A stretch of 64,000 nt of DNA, taken from contig NZ_FMVF01000002.1 in assembly GCF_900101895.1 (NCBI RefSeq), positions 124,001 to 188,000 of the forward strand. Reading direction: 5' to 3'. Source of the stretch: Flavobacterium caeni. GTDB taxonomy: Bacteria; Bacteroidota; Bacteroidia; Flavobacteriales; Flavobacteriaceae. This document shows, piece by piece, positions 1 to 9,454 of this stretch; position 1 is the first letter of the stretch; each line of letters starts with the position of its first letter. Below the pieces are notes generated by a model that did no database searches, was not told the origin of the DNA, and saw nothing but the letters and a program-made list of their open reading frames with translations. Position numbers and translations under genes: made by a program.

Positions 1-1
1 C

Positions 2-802
2 GAAACGACCACGGGCCGACTCATCATGCAATATGCGTCCGAGAATTTGATTCCGGTAACCATGGAATTGGGCGGCAAATCGCCGAACATTTTCTTCTCG
101 TCGGTGGCCGATGCAGACGATGCGTTTTTTGACAAGGCGATTGAAGGGGCGGTGCTGTTTGCGCTGAACCAGGGCGAAGTATGTACGTGCCCATCGCGGA
201 TCTTGGTGCAGGAAGACATTTACGACAAATTCATGGAGCGTGTGATCGCAAGGACCAAGGCCATCAAGACCGGGCATCCGCTTGACGGCAGCGTGATGAT
301 GGGGGCACAGGCCTCGAACGACCAGTACGAGAAAATCCAATCGTACCTCAAGATCGGGCGCGAAGAAGGTGCCGAAGTTTTGACCGGTGGCGCGGTCAAC
401 GCCTTAGACGGAGAGCTTTCGGGCGGCTACTACATCCAACCGACGATTTTTAAGGGACACAACAAAATGCGCATTTTTCAGGAAGAAATTTTCGGACCGG
501 TGACCTGCGTGACAACTTTCAAGACCGTAGACGAAGCCATCGCGATTGCCAACGATACGATGTACGGGCTGGGCGCAGGTGTCTGGACGCGCGACGCACA
601 CGAGCTGTACCAAGTGCCGCGCGCGATCAAGGCAGGACGTGTCTGGGTCAACAATTACCACGCCTATCCGGCACACGCACCGTTTGGCGGATACAAAAAA
701 TCGGGCTTCGGGCGTGAGAACCACAAGATGATGCTCGACCATTACCGTCAGACGAAAAATATGCTGATTTCGTATGACAAGAACAAACTGGGATTCTTTT
801 AA
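2..802 (+). CDS. aldehyde dehydrogenase, C-terminal part (5' end outside window)
   Basis: NAD(P)-dependent aldehyde dehydrogenase that oxidises an aldehyde to the acid in the cytoplasm. The reading frame is open from base 2, so the gene begins upstream of the window and only about the last 266 codons are present. The general-base stretch [11 protein letters not shown] (from about codon 21) and the catalytic cysteine context [11 protein letters not shown] are both visible, as is the C-terminal [13 protein letters not shown] segment. The GEVCTCPSR form is typical of the AcoD/ExaC branch. A DUF779 gene lies downstream and an AraC regulator converges on it, a grouping that recurs next to such dehydrogenases. 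The substrate cannot be told from sequence. Confidence 0.95.
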   Translation, partial: ETTTGRLIMQYASENLIPVTMELGGKSPNIFFSSVADADDAFFDKAIEGAVLFALNQGEVCTCPSRILVQEDIYDKFMERVIARTKAIKTGHPLDGSVMMGAQASNDQYEKIQSYLKIGREEGAEVLTGGAVNALDGELSGGYYIQPTIFKGHNKMRIFQEEIFGPVTCVTTFKTVDEAIAIANDTMYGLGAGVWTRDAHELYQVPRAIKAGRVWVNNYHAYPAHAPFGGYKKSGFGRENHKMMLDHYRQTKNMLISYDKNKLGFF

Positions 803-890
803 TATTTAAATTGTTGGAACCCGGCGGGAAACTGTCGGGTTTTGTTTTTTGCTTCGCGGAGTTTATACCGTTTTTATCAGACCAAAAGGG

Positions 891-1150
891 TTCCTTACGA
901 AAAAGAAAGACAAGTTCGTCGTATATTTCCTGTAGCCGGACGTCGATTTTATTTTGTAAATTGTCAGTATGGGCGGGGGAGGGGGACTATAGGCGTTCCC
1001 TACGAAAAAGAAAGATAACTTTGTTAAAGATTTTCTGCCGAAAAGTGTCGGTTTGATTTTGTAAATTGTCAGTATGGGCGGGGGAGGGGGACTATGGACG
1101 TCCCTACAAAAAACAAAAATACCGCAGCTAAAGATTTCCTGTAAAAATAC
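891..1150. repeat. 105-bp noncoding tandem repeat, about 2.5 copies, G-rich core
   Basis: Units begin near 891, 996 and 1100 (period 105, then 104). Each opens with a TTCCCTACGAAAAAGAAAGA-like stretch and continues through ATTTTCTGCCG-like bases to ATTTTGTAAATTGTCAG, then a G-tract GGGCGGGGGAGGGGGACTA. The last two segments are essentially identical at 951-990 and 1056-1095. It fills the gap of about 375 bases between the dehydrogenase and DUF779 genes. No coding signal is convincing: short open frames run through both strands only because the unit is repeated. The G-tracts could form quadruplex structure. It resembles, loosely, the repeats at 19111-19590. Confidence 0.85.
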
Positions 1151-1178
1151 CACAAAAGTTCCACCTAAATTTACCGCT

Positions 1179-1553
1179 ATGTTCCCAAGGGTTTCCGTAA
1201 CGCCAAAAGCCGCGGCGTTGATCGCAACGCTCAAGTCTAAATTCGGCGATTTGATGTTCCACCAAAGCGGTGGCTGTTGCGACGGTTCGCAACCCATGTG
1301 CTTTGAAAAAGGCGATTTCAGACTCGGCCAAAGCGACGTATGTCTCGGCGCAATCGAAGATTGTGAATTTTGGATGAGCAAAGACCAGTTCGAATACTGG
1401 AAACACACCCATTTAACCATCGATGTGATGGATGGCCGCGGGTCGAGTTTTTCGCTCGAGATACCGATGGGTAAACGGTTTTTGACGCAATCGCGGTTGT
1501 TTACGCCCGAAGAAGCTGCAGATTTACAACCTTTGAGATTCGTCGAAGATTAG
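1179..1553 (+). CDS. DUF779 family protein
   Basis: Small cytoplasmic protein of 124 residues whose family is commonly encoded beside aldehyde dehydrogenases; its biochemical role is not established. The start at ATG 1179 (MFPRVSVTPKAAALI) is preferred over an upstream in-frame methionine that lies inside the tandem repeat. Conserved features are the SGGCCDGSQPMCF segment, with paired cysteines that could bind metal or be redox active, and the following DVCLGAIEDCEFWMS stretch. The C-terminus FSLEIPMGKRFLTQSRLFTPEE is also typical. It follows the dehydrogenase on the same strand, but the repeat array separates them, so cotranscription is uncertain. Confidence 0.9.
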   Translation: MFPRVSVTPKAAALIATLKSKFGDLMFHQSGGCCDGSQPMCFEKGDFRLGQSDVCLGAIEDCEFWMSKDQFEYWKHTHLTIDVMDGRGSSFSLEIPMGKRFLTQSRLFTPEEAADLQPLRFVED

Positions 1554-1576
1554 ACCGATTGCGCAAAAGATTACCT

Positions 1577-1602
1577 CACCAATTTAATATTTTTAATTGG
1601 TG
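1577..1602. terminator. possible terminator hairpin between convergent genes
   Basis: Perfect 8-bp stem CACCAATT/AATTGGTG with an AT-only loop, lying between the convergent DUF779 and AraC genes. There is no clear T-run after the stem on the plus strand, so it may be a weak or nonfunctional terminator. Confidence 0.4.
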
Positions 1603-1661
1603 TTCGGTCAGTTCGCTTCGCTCGGGTTTAGCGTACAGCCTGCCCGTGGCGCCCAAAAAAA

Positions 1662-2576
1662 TCAATTGATGTGCAGCAACTGGTACTGCTTTGGGGTAAT
1701 GCCTTCGTACTTCTTGAACAACCGGATGAAGTAATTGCAATCTTCGAATCCCGATAAGAAGCACACTTCGTTGATTTGCAGGCTAGGATCCTTGAGCAAT
1801 TTTTTGGCGCACTTGATTTTTTCGCTGAGCACAAATTCGATAGGACTCATGCCCAGTTCGCGTTTAAAAAAGCGATAGAACGAAGTGGTGCTCATGCACG
1901 CCTTGTCGCTCAAACCCTTGAGGCTGATGTTCTCGCGAAGGTTTTTGCGGATGTACTCGACCACTTGCGCGATGGCGTTGTTTTGGTCGGGCGCGTCCTG
2001 GTCTATCGACTTCACCGTTTGGGTTTGGATGATCCGGATCAGCAATTCCTGTAGCGTCAAATCGGCCAGCGCGTCCTTGGTGAGCGCGCTGCTCATACAT
2101 TCCTTGATCAGTTTGTTGATCGTCGCGGCCAAATCGACGTTGTTGTAGAAAAAATAATTCTGGTAATCGAGGTGCCAAAAGTTGCCCTCCTTGGGGTACC
2201 GTTCGTTGAGAAAATGCAACGTATCGGCAATTTTCTTTTGGTCGATGGCCAGCGCAAGACATTGCGTAGGATTGTGGGTCGTGGCCTCGGGAAAATCGAT
2301 TTTCATCTCTACATTCGACGGGATCACGACCGTCTCGCCCGGCAAATAGTCGAACTCAGGATCGTCGAACAAATGCATCACTTTCTTGCCGCGCAGCATG
2401 CTTGTCACGACCAGGTCGTTGAATTTGAGCGGCACCAATTCCGAAGCCTGGTAGGTCTCGAACAAGTTGAGTTCGCAATGGTTCAGGCTATAGACGGTGC
2501 GGTTCTCGACGAGCGTCTTGAGCGATTTTTCGTTCGAAAGCCGTGGCGGTGTGAGGAGTGCTTTTTGCGGAAACAT
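1662..2576 (-). CDS. AraC family transcriptional regulator
   Basis: DNA-binding regulator of 304 residues. The N-terminal part (about 1-190) looks like the cupin-like ligand domain of AraC regulators; the C-terminal part (about 205-300) holds two helix-turn-helix units (ISLKGLSDKACMSTTSFYRF and the helix ending in the family signature GFEDCNYFIRLFKKYEGITPKQY). It converges on the aldehyde dehydrogenase/DUF779 pair, so control of those genes is a reasonable inference. No operator was identified. The start ATG at 2576 is followed by MFPQKALLTPP; a near-consensus TATATTTA lies upstream on the minus strand. Confidence 0.92.
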   Translation of the reverse strand: MFPQKALLTPPRLSNEKSLKTLVENRTVYSLNHCELNLFETYQASELVPLKFNDLVVTSMLRGKKVMHLFDDPEFDYLPGETVVIPSNVEMKIDFPEATTHNPTQCLALAIDQKKIADTLHFLNERYPKEGNFWHLDYQNYFFYNNVDLAATINKLIKECMSSALTKDALADLTLQELLIRIIQTQTVKSIDQDAPDQNNAIAQVVEYIRKNLRENISLKGLSDKACMSTTSFYRFFKRELGMSPIEFVLSEKIKCAKKLLKDPSLQINEVCFLSGFEDCNYFIRLFKKYEGITPKQYQLLHIN

Positions 2577-2672
2577 GTGGTCGGGTTATAAGCCTTAAAT
2601 ATAAGCAAAACCAAGCGAATACGATTTCGTGAAAGGTAATTTTTAACACCCAAAATCAAAAATACCAACATT

Positions 2673-2963
2673 TTACAGGAACAGAGAAACGCTTACGGTT
2701 TGCCCGTTTTCGATTTTGTTTTTTTCGCGGATTTCTTTCTTGACCGGAAGTAGGTATGTCTGCTGTTTGGTGTCGAACCAAATGGCAGTTTTCCAACTGG
2801 TGTCGCCAATTTGGGCAACCGCCTTGAGCCGTCCCCAGCCTTCTTCTTCGTTTTGCAACAACCTTCTGATTTCGGCCGACATTTGGGCCGGAACCGAGAT
2901 GAATTGCCATCCCGATCCATGTCGCCACAAAGGCCCTGCAAAAGCATACGTCAGTTTGCCCAC
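2673..2963 (-). CDS. DUF1905 domain protein (GTG start)
   Basis: Small protein of about 96 residues matching the DUF1905 fold: TYAFAGPLWRHGSGWQFISVP, then GWGRLKAVAQIGDTSWKTAIW and TYLLPVKKEIREK. Function is unknown. No ATG exists at the expected N-terminus. The GTG at 2963, 10 bases after the bestrophin stop, gives a protein starting VGKLTYAFAG, which fits the domain boundary; the open frame upstream lies antiparallel in frame-shadow of the bestrophin gene. It is probably cotranscribed with bestrophin. Confidence 0.75.
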   Translation of the reverse strand: MGKLTYAFAGPLWRHGSGWQFISVPAQMSAEIRRLLQNEEEGWGRLKAVAQIGDTSWKTAIWFDTKQQTYLLPVKKEIREKNKIENGQTVSVSLFL

Positions 2964-2973
2964 GATGTTAGAA

Positions 2974-3837
2974 TTACAGGATTTCTTCGACGTGCTTCTT
3001 GATGTTCGAAGCGATTTTTTCGGTAGGTAAGTCGTTTTCGTCGTCGCCGAACGGATCCTCGATTTCCTCGGCAATCAGCTCCAAACTCGCCAAAACATAG
3101 AAGATAAACACCACCACGGGTGCCACAAAATAACCAAGACTGAACGAGTAACCCAACGGCAAAGTCATCACATAAAAGAAAATAAATTTTTTGATGAACG
3201 CGCTGTAAGAGTAGGGAATGGGCGTGTTCTTGATGCGTTCGCACGCACCGCAGATGTCGGTAAACGATTGGATCTCGGCGTTGAGCACAATCAACTGGTC
3301 GCCCGTTATTTTTTTCGACATGTACAAATCGTGGATCTTTTGCACCATCATTTGCGCGACATGGTTGGGTTGGTGGCGGTTTTTGTTGATTTCGAGCTCG
3401 GTATCGTCAAACAATTGCTGGCCGGTTTCGCTGTTGTTGAGGTGCTTGTGCAGGATCGATGCATAACCCGGGATCATCCGTCTAAAAAATGCGCGGTCGT
3501 GTTCGTCGGTCAGCATCACCGAAAGTTTGATCGCAAAATTACGGCTGTTGTTCACCAGCGCGCCCCACATTTTTCGGCCTTCCCACCAGCGGTCATACGC
3601 CGTGTTGGTCCTGAAAACCAAGAGCAACGAAATCACAAAACCCAGCATGTTGTGCATGAGCGTGATGTTCTTGATGTAACTGCTTTCGGTCAGTTGCCAG
3701 TGTTCGACCTCGAGCCACCCGATGATTGCCGAGTACGCGCCAATGGCCAACATGATCGGCATCAACAGCCGGAACGTATCGGCTTTGTGAAACCGGAAGA
3801 TAAAGGTGAACCAGTCTTTGGGATTGTACGAGACCAT
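2974..3837 (-). CDS. bestrophin family ion channel (UPF0187)
   Basis: Inner-membrane protein of 287 residues in the bacterial bestrophin family, anion- or cation-conducting channels. The N-terminus MVSYNPKDWFTFIFRFHKADT leads into the first two membrane helices (LMPIMLAIGAYSAIIGWL and the LGFVISLLLVFRTNTAYDRWWEGRKMWG block). The RTNTAYDRWWEGR motif is the family hallmark. Further membrane segments lie near residues 205-250, then an acidic tail. It has its own promoter element (3880-3887) directly after the TolC gene, and DUF1905 follows 10 bases downstream. Confidence 0.93.
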   Translation of the reverse strand: MVSYNPKDWFTFIFRFHKADTFRLLMPIMLAIGAYSAIIGWLEVEHWQLTESSYIKNITLMHNMLGFVISLLLVFRTNTAYDRWWEGRKMWGALVNNSRNFAIKLSVMLTDEHDRAFFRRMIPGYASILHKHLNNSETGQQLFDDTELEINKNRHQPNHVAQMMVQKIHDLYMSKKITGDQLIVLNAEIQSFTDICGACERIKNTPIPYSYSAFIKKFIFFYVMTLPLGYSFSLGYFVAPVVVFIFYVLASLELIAEEIEDPFGDDENDLPTEKIASNIKKHVEEIL

Positions 3838-3879
3838 TAAAAGTTTGAGGTTTAGCGTTTCAAATTCTTTTCAATGGAC

Positions 3880-3887
3880 CAAAAATA
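3880..3887 (-). promoter_or_regulatory. -7 promoter element for bestrophin
   Basis: TATTTTTG on the minus strand matches Bacteroidota TAnnTTTG. It sits 43 bases upstream of the bestrophin ATG and immediately beyond the TolC stop codon, so the bestrophin-DUF1905 pair can be transcribed apart from the efflux operon. Confidence 0.6.
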
Positions 3888-3888
3888 A

Positions 3889-5193
3889 TCAAAAACTCAA
3901 ATTACCGGCCAATTGTTTTAACGCGACTTCCGATAATTTGGCCTGGAACTGCGCATTGCTGTTGCGCACCTTGGCGTTGATGTAGTTGAGTTGCGCGGCC
4001 CTGAATTCGAGCGTGGTGATGGTGCCGATACGGAATTTATCGAGTGTAATCTGCAAATTTTGTTCGGCGATTTCCTCGTTCTTGCCTTCGAGTTTGGTGA
4101 GTTCGATGTTGGTCAGGTACGTTTGATAGGCCGTCGTGAGTTGCGATTTGAGCGTCAGGTTTTGTTGCGCGATCAGATAATCCTGGTTTTCGACCTGCAA
4201 TTTGGCGACTTTTTCCAATCGGTTTTGGTTGAGCCCGTCGAACAGGTTGATCGTGGCATTAAAACCATACGTCCAGCCGCGCGAATAGGCTTGCGACGTA
4301 AAACCCAAACTCGACTCCGACTCGACAATGTTGTACCCCGTGCTCACGCCTATGGTCGGGTACCGCGTTGCACGCGTGTTCTTGAGACTGAGTTCGGCGA
4401 TGCGCTTGTTGATGAGCTGCGCCTGCAGTTCGGGGTTTTGCTTTTCGGCGAGTGCGGTGAGTTCGCCCAACTGCAGTTTGTCGTCTACCGCCACCGATTC
4501 GCTGACCGTGAAATTGAGCGCGGTGTCGCGCGCGAGCAGCTCGTTGAGCCGTGTCTTGGTGTTGGCGTACAATTCTTTCTGGCGTACGAGATTCGTCTCG
4601 TCGGTGTTCAAATCGACCTGCGCATTGAGCACTTCGAGCTTCGACGCCTTACCGATCGTAAAGCGGTTTTGCGCGAGTTCGACGCGTTCGCGCGAGATGA
4701 TGAGCGTGGTGTCGAGCGCCTTGAGCTGCTGTTGTTGCTGTACCAGGTCATAGTAGGCCGTCATCACGTCGCCCACACGGGTTTGCACCATCAGGCGGTA
4801 TTCGGTTTCGCCCAACTTTTCGATTTCCTTGAGTTGGTTGTAACGCGCAAACATGCCAAAGCCGTCAAAAATGGTCCAGTTCAGCCCCACGCCATAGCTC
4901 AACGAGTTGTTGCGCGCGTTGTCCAATCGGTTGACGGTGCCGTCGTTGCGTGTTTGCGAGCTGTATTGGATGCCGTTGTTGTCGACGACATTTGCCGCGA
5001 GTTGCGGAAGCATCCCCGCGTTGCCGATGGTTGCATTGGTTTGGTCGACCTTGAGTTCGTTGGCCGAGATACGGATGTCGTAGTTGTTTTCGAGCGCGAT
5101 TTTGACCGCGTCTTCTATCGTCAGGATTTCCTGCGCATCGGCCAAAAAGGAAAAGCCCAGGGCAAGGACCGATACGAATATTTTGAATTTCAT
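3889..5193 (-). CDS. TolC family outer membrane efflux protein
   Basis: Outer-membrane channel of 434 residues for the tripartite efflux pump encoded just upstream. A signal peptide ending FLADAQ precedes the OEP repeats, beginning ILTIEDAVKIALENNYDI. The second repeat (QNPELQAQLINKRIAELSLKN) and alanine/glutamine-rich coiled-coil helices are clear. The length is normal for the family. It starts one base after the RND gene stop and is the last gene of an adaptor-RND-TolC operon. Exported substrates cannot be predicted from sequence alone. Confidence 0.95.
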   Translation of the reverse strand: MKFKIFVSVLALGFSFLADAQEILTIEDAVKIALENNYDIRISANELKVDQTNATIGNAGMLPQLAANVVDNNGIQYSSQTRNDGTVNRLDNARNNSLSYGVGLNWTIFDGFGMFARYNQLKEIEKLGETEYRLMVQTRVGDVMTAYYDLVQQQQQLKALDTTLIISRERVELAQNRFTIGKASKLEVLNAQVDLNTDETNLVRQKELYANTKTRLNELLARDTALNFTVSESVAVDDKLQLGELTALAEKQNPELQAQLINKRIAELSLKNTRATRYPTIGVSTGYNIVESESSLGFTSQAYSRGWTYGFNATINLFDGLNQNRLEKVAKLQVENQDYLIAQQNLTLKSQLTTAYQTYLTNIELTKLEGKNEEIAEQNLQITLDKFRIGTITTLEFRAAQLNYINAKVRNSNAQFQAKLSEVALKQLAGNLSF

Positions 5194-5194
5194 G

Positions 5195-8100
5195 TTACGC
5201 TTTTTCTAGTTCTTCGATGCGGTCGAATTCAGGACGATGCTTCTTTTCGCGCGACCACATCAGGTAAATCGCCGGAATGACGAACAACGTCAAAATTAAA
5301 GAAAACAAGGTGCCGCCCACAATCACGACCCCCATCCCGATGCGGCTCGTAGAGGCTGCGCCCAGCGACAATGCAATCGGCAATGCGCCCAGTGCGATGG
5401 CCAAACTCGTCATCAAAATAGGACGCAAACGCGATTCGGACGCTTCCATGATGGCTTCGAATTTTTCCTTGCCCTGTTCGCGCAACTGGTTCGCGAATTC
5501 GACAATCAGGATGCCGTTCTTGGTGACAAGCCCTATGAGCATCACCGTACCGATCTGGCTAAAAATGTTCCACGTTTGGTCGAACAGCCACAGCGAAAAC
5601 AACGCGCCCGCCACGGCCATAGGCACCGTCAGGATGATGATCAACGGGTCGACGAAACTCTCGAACTGTGCGGCCAGGATCAGGTAAATCAGCAACAGCG
5701 CGAGTCCGAACGCAAAAGCCGTGTTCGACGAGCTCTCGACAAAATCGCGCGATTCGCCCTGCAGGTCGGTGGTAAATGTATCGTCTAGCACTTTTTCCTT
5801 GATCGCGTCCATGGCTTCGATGCCTTCGCCCATACTTTTGCCCGGCGCGAGTCCTGCCGAAACCGTCGCCGACATGTACCGGTTGTTGTGGTACAACTGC
5901 GGCGGGCTGCTCATTTCTTCGGTGGTCACCACATTGTCTAATTGGATCAGTTCGCCCTTGTCGTTCTTGACAAACATCGATGTCAAATCCATGGGCGCGT
6001 CGCGGTCTTTTTTGTCGAACTGGCCCATGACCTGGTATTGCTTGCCGTTCATCATGTAATACCCAAAACGTTGTCCGGCGAGCGAGAGTTGCAGCGTTTG
6101 CGCGACGTCCAGCACCGATACGCCCAAACTTTGCGCCTTTTCACGGTCGATGGTCACGTAAATCTCGGGCTTGTTGAATTTGAGGTTTACATCGGTGGTC
6201 GAAAACGTAGGGTCTTGCGCCACCGCCTCCATGAATTGTGGGATTTTCTCCTCGAGTTTTTTGAAATTCTGCGCCTGGATCACATACTGGATCGGCAACC
6301 CACCGCGACGGTTCACGGCAATGGTCGGGCTTTCGGACACGTTGGTTTTGGCCTCGGAATACTTGCGCGTGAGTTGTGTCAGTTTTTCGGCGATTTCTTT
6401 TTGCGAACGATCGCGCTGGTCGGGTTGCACCAGTGCGATGCGCGCCCTTCCCGCGTTCACCGAAGAGGCGCCCCAGCCCGGCGACGTGATGATCAAGCTC
6501 ACTTTCTTTTCGGGAATCGAGTCGTTGATCAAATCAGTGATTTCGTTCATGAAGCGGTCCATGTAGTCGTACGAAGCCCCTTCGGGCGCCGTGATGTTCA
6601 TGCTCACGAAACTGCGGTCGTCGTACGGTGCGGTTTCTTTTTGAAGCGTCGTATAAAACAAAACGATCAAACCGATGCAAATTGCTAAGATAGGGAAACT
6701 CAGCCACTTGCGTTTCATGAATTTACCCAACGATTCGGCATAGCCCTGGTTCATTTTTTCGAAATAAGGCTCTGTCATTTCGTAGAACTTCGATTTTTTC
6801 TGGACGCCGCCTTTCATCAAATAGGCATTGAGCATAGGCGTCAAGGTAAGCGATACGAACGCCGACACAAGCACGGCCGCACCAATCACGACCCCAAATT
6901 CGCGGAACAGCCTGCCCACAAAACCTTCGAGGAAAATCACGGGCAAGAACACCGCGGCGAGCGTAATCGAGATCGAGATCACGGCAAAGAAAATCTCGTT
7001 CGAGCCTTTGATTGCAGCCTCGATAGGTGTCATGCCCTCTTCGACTTTCTTGAAGATGTTTTCGGTGACCACGATCCCGTCGTCTACGACCAGTCCGGTG
7101 GCCAATACGATCGCGAGCAGCGTGAGTACATTGATCGAAAACCCGAACAGCCACATGATAAAAAACGTCGCGATAAGCGAAACCGGGATGTCGATCAACG
7201 GACGGAACGCAATGGCCCAATCCCTGAAAAACAGATAGATAATCAAGATGACCAGAATGATCGATATCAGTAAGGTTTCGGCGACCTCGACCACCGCTTT
7301 CTTGACAAACGTGGTGTTGTCGATGGCGATGTTGAGCTTGAAACCTTCGGGCAGGTCTTTTTTGAGCTGGTCGTATTGTTTGTAAAATGCTTCGGCGATG
7401 TCGAGGTAATTCGTGCCCGGCTGCGGAATGATCGCCATGCCCACCATCGGTTGGCCCGAATCGGAAAGCTTGGTCTCGAGGTTTTCGGCTTCGAGCGCGG
7501 CCTTGCCGATGTCGCTCAGACGGATGATTTTCTCGCCGTCGGCCATGATGATGATGTTGTTGAACTCTTCTTCGGTCGACAGGTTGCCGACGGTCTTGAC
7601 CGTAAGCTCGGTGTTCGCGCCCGTAAGTTTACCCGACGGCAGCTCGACGTTTTGCGCATCGAGCGCGTTGCGCACATCGGCCACCGTCACGCCATAAGAC
7701 GTCATCCGCACGGGGTCGATCCACAAACGCATCGCGTATTTGCGTTGCCCCCAGATTTGTACGCTCGACACGCCCGGGATTGTTTGCAGGCGTTGCGCGA
7801 TCACATTGTCGGCATAGTCCGAAAGTTCGAGCACGTTCTTGGTATCGGACTGTACCGTCATCGTGATGATGGGTTCCGAATCGGCATCAGATTTAGAAAC
7901 AACAGGCGGCGCATCGATGTCCTGCGGCAACGAGCGCACGGCCTGAGAAACCTTGTCGCGCACGTCGTTGGCGGCTTCCTCGAGGTTTTTGTCGAGGTTG
8001 AATTCGACGGTGATGTTGCTCGATCCCTGGTTGCTCGACGAGGTGATGTTGCGGATGCCGTCGATAGAGTTGATGGCCTTCTCTAGCGGCTCGGTAATTT

Positions 8101-8284
8101 GCGATTCGATGATGTCGGCGTTCGCGCCAGAATAGCTCGTCCTGACCGAAATTTGCGCGGGATCGATCGATGGGAATTCACGCACGCCCAAATAGGTATA
8201 GCCGATGATGCCAAACAGGATGATGGCCAGGTTCATCACGATCGTGAGTACCGGCCTTTTGATGCTGAGCGTCGACAAACTCAT
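5195..8284 (-). CDS. RND (AcrB/HAE1-type) efflux permease
   Basis: Proton-driven inner-membrane transporter of 1029 residues, the energised part of the tripartite pump. It starts MSLSTLSIKRPVLTIVMNLA, the usual RND N-terminal helix. The proton-relay aspartate pair is present in TM4 (LVVDDGIVVTENI) and the relay lysine in TM10 (LVTKNGILIVEFAN). Two large periplasmic loops follow TM1 and TM7. Its ATG overlaps the adaptor gene by 4 bases, a sign of translational coupling. Homologues pump drugs, detergents or solvents; the substrate here is unknown. Confidence 0.96.
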   Translation of the reverse strand: MSLSTLSIKRPVLTIVMNLAIILFGIIGYTYLGVREFPSIDPAQISVRTSYSGANADIIESQITEPLEKAINSIDGIRNITSSSNQGSSNITVEFNLDKNLEEAANDVRDKVSQAVRSLPQDIDAPPVVSKSDADSEPIITMTVQSDTKNVLELSDYADNVIAQRLQTIPGVSSVQIWGQRKYAMRLWIDPVRMTSYGVTVADVRNALDAQNVELPSGKLTGANTELTVKTVGNLSTEEEFNNIIIMADGEKIIRLSDIGKAALEAENLETKLSDSGQPMVGMAIIPQPGTNYLDIAEAFYKQYDQLKKDLPEGFKLNIAIDNTTFVKKAVVEVAETLLISIILVILIIYLFFRDWAIAFRPLIDIPVSLIATFFIMWLFGFSINVLTLLAIVLATGLVVDDGIVVTENIFKKVEEGMTPIEAAIKGSNEIFFAVISISITLAAVFLPVIFLEGFVGRLFREFGVVIGAAVLVSAFVSLTLTPMLNAYLMKGGVQKKSKFYEMTEPYFEKMNQGYAESLGKFMKRKWLSFPILAICIGLIVLFYTTLQKETAPYDDRSFVSMNITAPEGASYDYMDRFMNEITDLINDSIPEKKVSLIITSPGWGASSVNAGRARIALVQPDQRDRSQKEIAEKLTQLTRKYSEAKTNVSESPTIAVNRRGGLPIQYVIQAQNFKKLEEKIPQFMEAVAQDPTFSTTDVNLKFNKPEIYVTIDREKAQSLGVSVLDVAQTLQLSLAGQRFGYYMMNGKQYQVMGQFDKKDRDAPMDLTSMFVKNDKGELIQLDNVVTTEEMSSPPQLYHNNRYMSATVSAGLAPGKSMGEGIEAMDAIKEKVLDDTFTTDLQGESRDFVESSSNTAFAFGLALLLIYLILAAQFESFVDPLIIILTVPMAVAGALFSLWLFDQTWNIFSQIGTVMLIGLVTKNGILIVEFANQLREQGKEKFEAIMEASESRLRPILMTSLAIALGALPIALSLGAASTSRIGMGVVIVGGTLFSLILTLFVIPAIYLMWSREKKHRPEFDRIEELEKA

Positions 8285-9342
8285 GGCTGCACGATTTTAA
8301 CTTGAACCGGGCTGCCTTCCTTGAGCGACATCACGCCCGAGGTGAGTACGGTGTCGCCGGCTTTGAGCCCCGAGGTGATCCGGACGCTTTTGTCGGTACG
8401 TGCGCCTGTTTCGACGATGACTTCTTTGGCCTTTCCGTCGAGGGCTACGAATATCTTCTTGCCGCCTTGTATCGGGATGAGCGCTTCGGTAGGGACGAGT
8501 AGGGCATCGTTGATCTTGTCGAGCGGTAACGATACGTTGGCGAAAGTACCCGGCAACAGTTTGCCGTTGGGGTTTTCGGCAATGGCGCGCATCTTGAGCG
8601 TACGCGTGGCCACTTCTACGCCGGGTTCGATGGCGTATACTTTTGCGAAGTATTTGTCTTTGGATTCCGAAGTCGTAAACGAAAGCTGGCTGCCCGTTTT
8701 CATGAGCGGCGCGTATTTTTCGGGGATCGAGAACGTGATTTTGAGTTGCGCGGTGTTGACCAGGTTGGCGATGGGCGTCGTGGGCGTCACATAGGTTCCT
8801 TTCGAGATGTAGCGCAAACCGATTTTACCCGAAAACGGTGCGCGTACCGTGGTCTTGGCCAATTGCGCCCCGATGAGCTGGCTTTCGGCTTTGGCCGATT
8901 GGAAGTCGGCGCTGGCGATGTCGTATTCCTCCTGGCTGATCGCTTCTTTTTGCAACAACAATTTGGCGCGTCGTTCGTTTTCTGAAGCCAATGACTGCGC
9001 CGTTTTTGCCTTGGCCAGTTGCGCGCGCAGTTCGATGTCGTTTACCTTGAAAAGCACTTGTCCTTTCGAAACCGTGGCGCCTTCGGCAAAATTGATGCTC
9101 TCGACCACACCCGATACTTCGCTGCGGATTTCTATTTGTTCGTTGGCTTCGAGCGAGCCCGACAACGACAAATTGTCGGCGAATACCTGTGGTTGCAGCA
9201 CCATGCCCGAAACGGCGGTCGGTTTTTTGCCACCCTTGTCGGCCGCGGCATTTTTTTCGGTTTTGTTTTCGGTAATCCGATAGGCGATGAGTGCGCCGAC
9301 GCCGACGATCAGGATCGCATAGACAATGTGTTTGACTTTCAT
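8281..9342 (-). CDS. RND efflux periplasmic adaptor (membrane fusion protein)
   Basis: Adaptor of 353 residues linking the RND permease and TolC. An N-terminal membrane anchor (HIVYAILIVGVGALIAYRI) is followed by the biotinyl-lipoyl half motif (GSLEANEQIEIRSEVSGVVESINFAEGATVSKGQ), a helical hairpin around residues 105-145, the second lipoyl half (TTVRAPFSGKIGLRYISKG) and a beta-barrel domain. No lipobox is present, so it is anchored by the helix. It is the first gene of the efflux operon and has a clear promoter at 9384-9391. Confidence 0.95.
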   Translation of the reverse strand: MKVKHIVYAILIVGVGALIAYRITENKTEKNAAADKGGKKPTAVSGMVLQPQVFADNLSLSGSLEANEQIEIRSEVSGVVESINFAEGATVSKGQVLFKVNDIELRAQLAKAKTAQSLASENERRAKLLLQKEAISQEEYDIASADFQSAKAESQLIGAQLAKTTVRAPFSGKIGLRYISKGTYVTPTTPIANLVNTAQLKITFSIPEKYAPLMKTGSQLSFTTSESKDKYFAKVYAIEPGVEVATRTLKMRAIAENPNGKLLPGTFANVSLPLDKINDALLVPTEALIPIQGGKKIFVALDGKAKEVIVETGARTDKSVRITSGLKAGDTVLTSGVMSLKEGSPVQVKIVQP

Positions 9343-9383
9343 ATGCTGTTAGGGTGGCCGCCGCCACTAAAATTGGGTACAGG

Positions 9384-9391
9384 CAAAGCTA
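9384..9391 (-). promoter_or_regulatory. -7 promoter element of the efflux operon
   Basis: TAGCTTTG on the minus strand, a perfect TAnnTTTG match, 42 bases upstream of the adaptor ATG. No repressor gene or obvious palindromic operator was seen in the 112-base gap to recG. Confidence 0.6.
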
Positions 9392-9454
9392 ATTGTTCTG
9401 GCGCGAAATGGTTGGGGAGTTAAAATTTATTTAACACTTGTATAGACAACTATT

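Noticed and set aside
863-1420. Minus-strand open frame through the 105-bp repeat
   Set aside because: It exists only because the repeat unit is nearly divisible by three, and the part beyond the repeat is antisense to DUF779.
3991-5280. 429-codon plus-strand frame opposite the TolC gene
   Set aside because: Antisense shadow; TolC on the minus strand has the signal peptide and OEP motifs.
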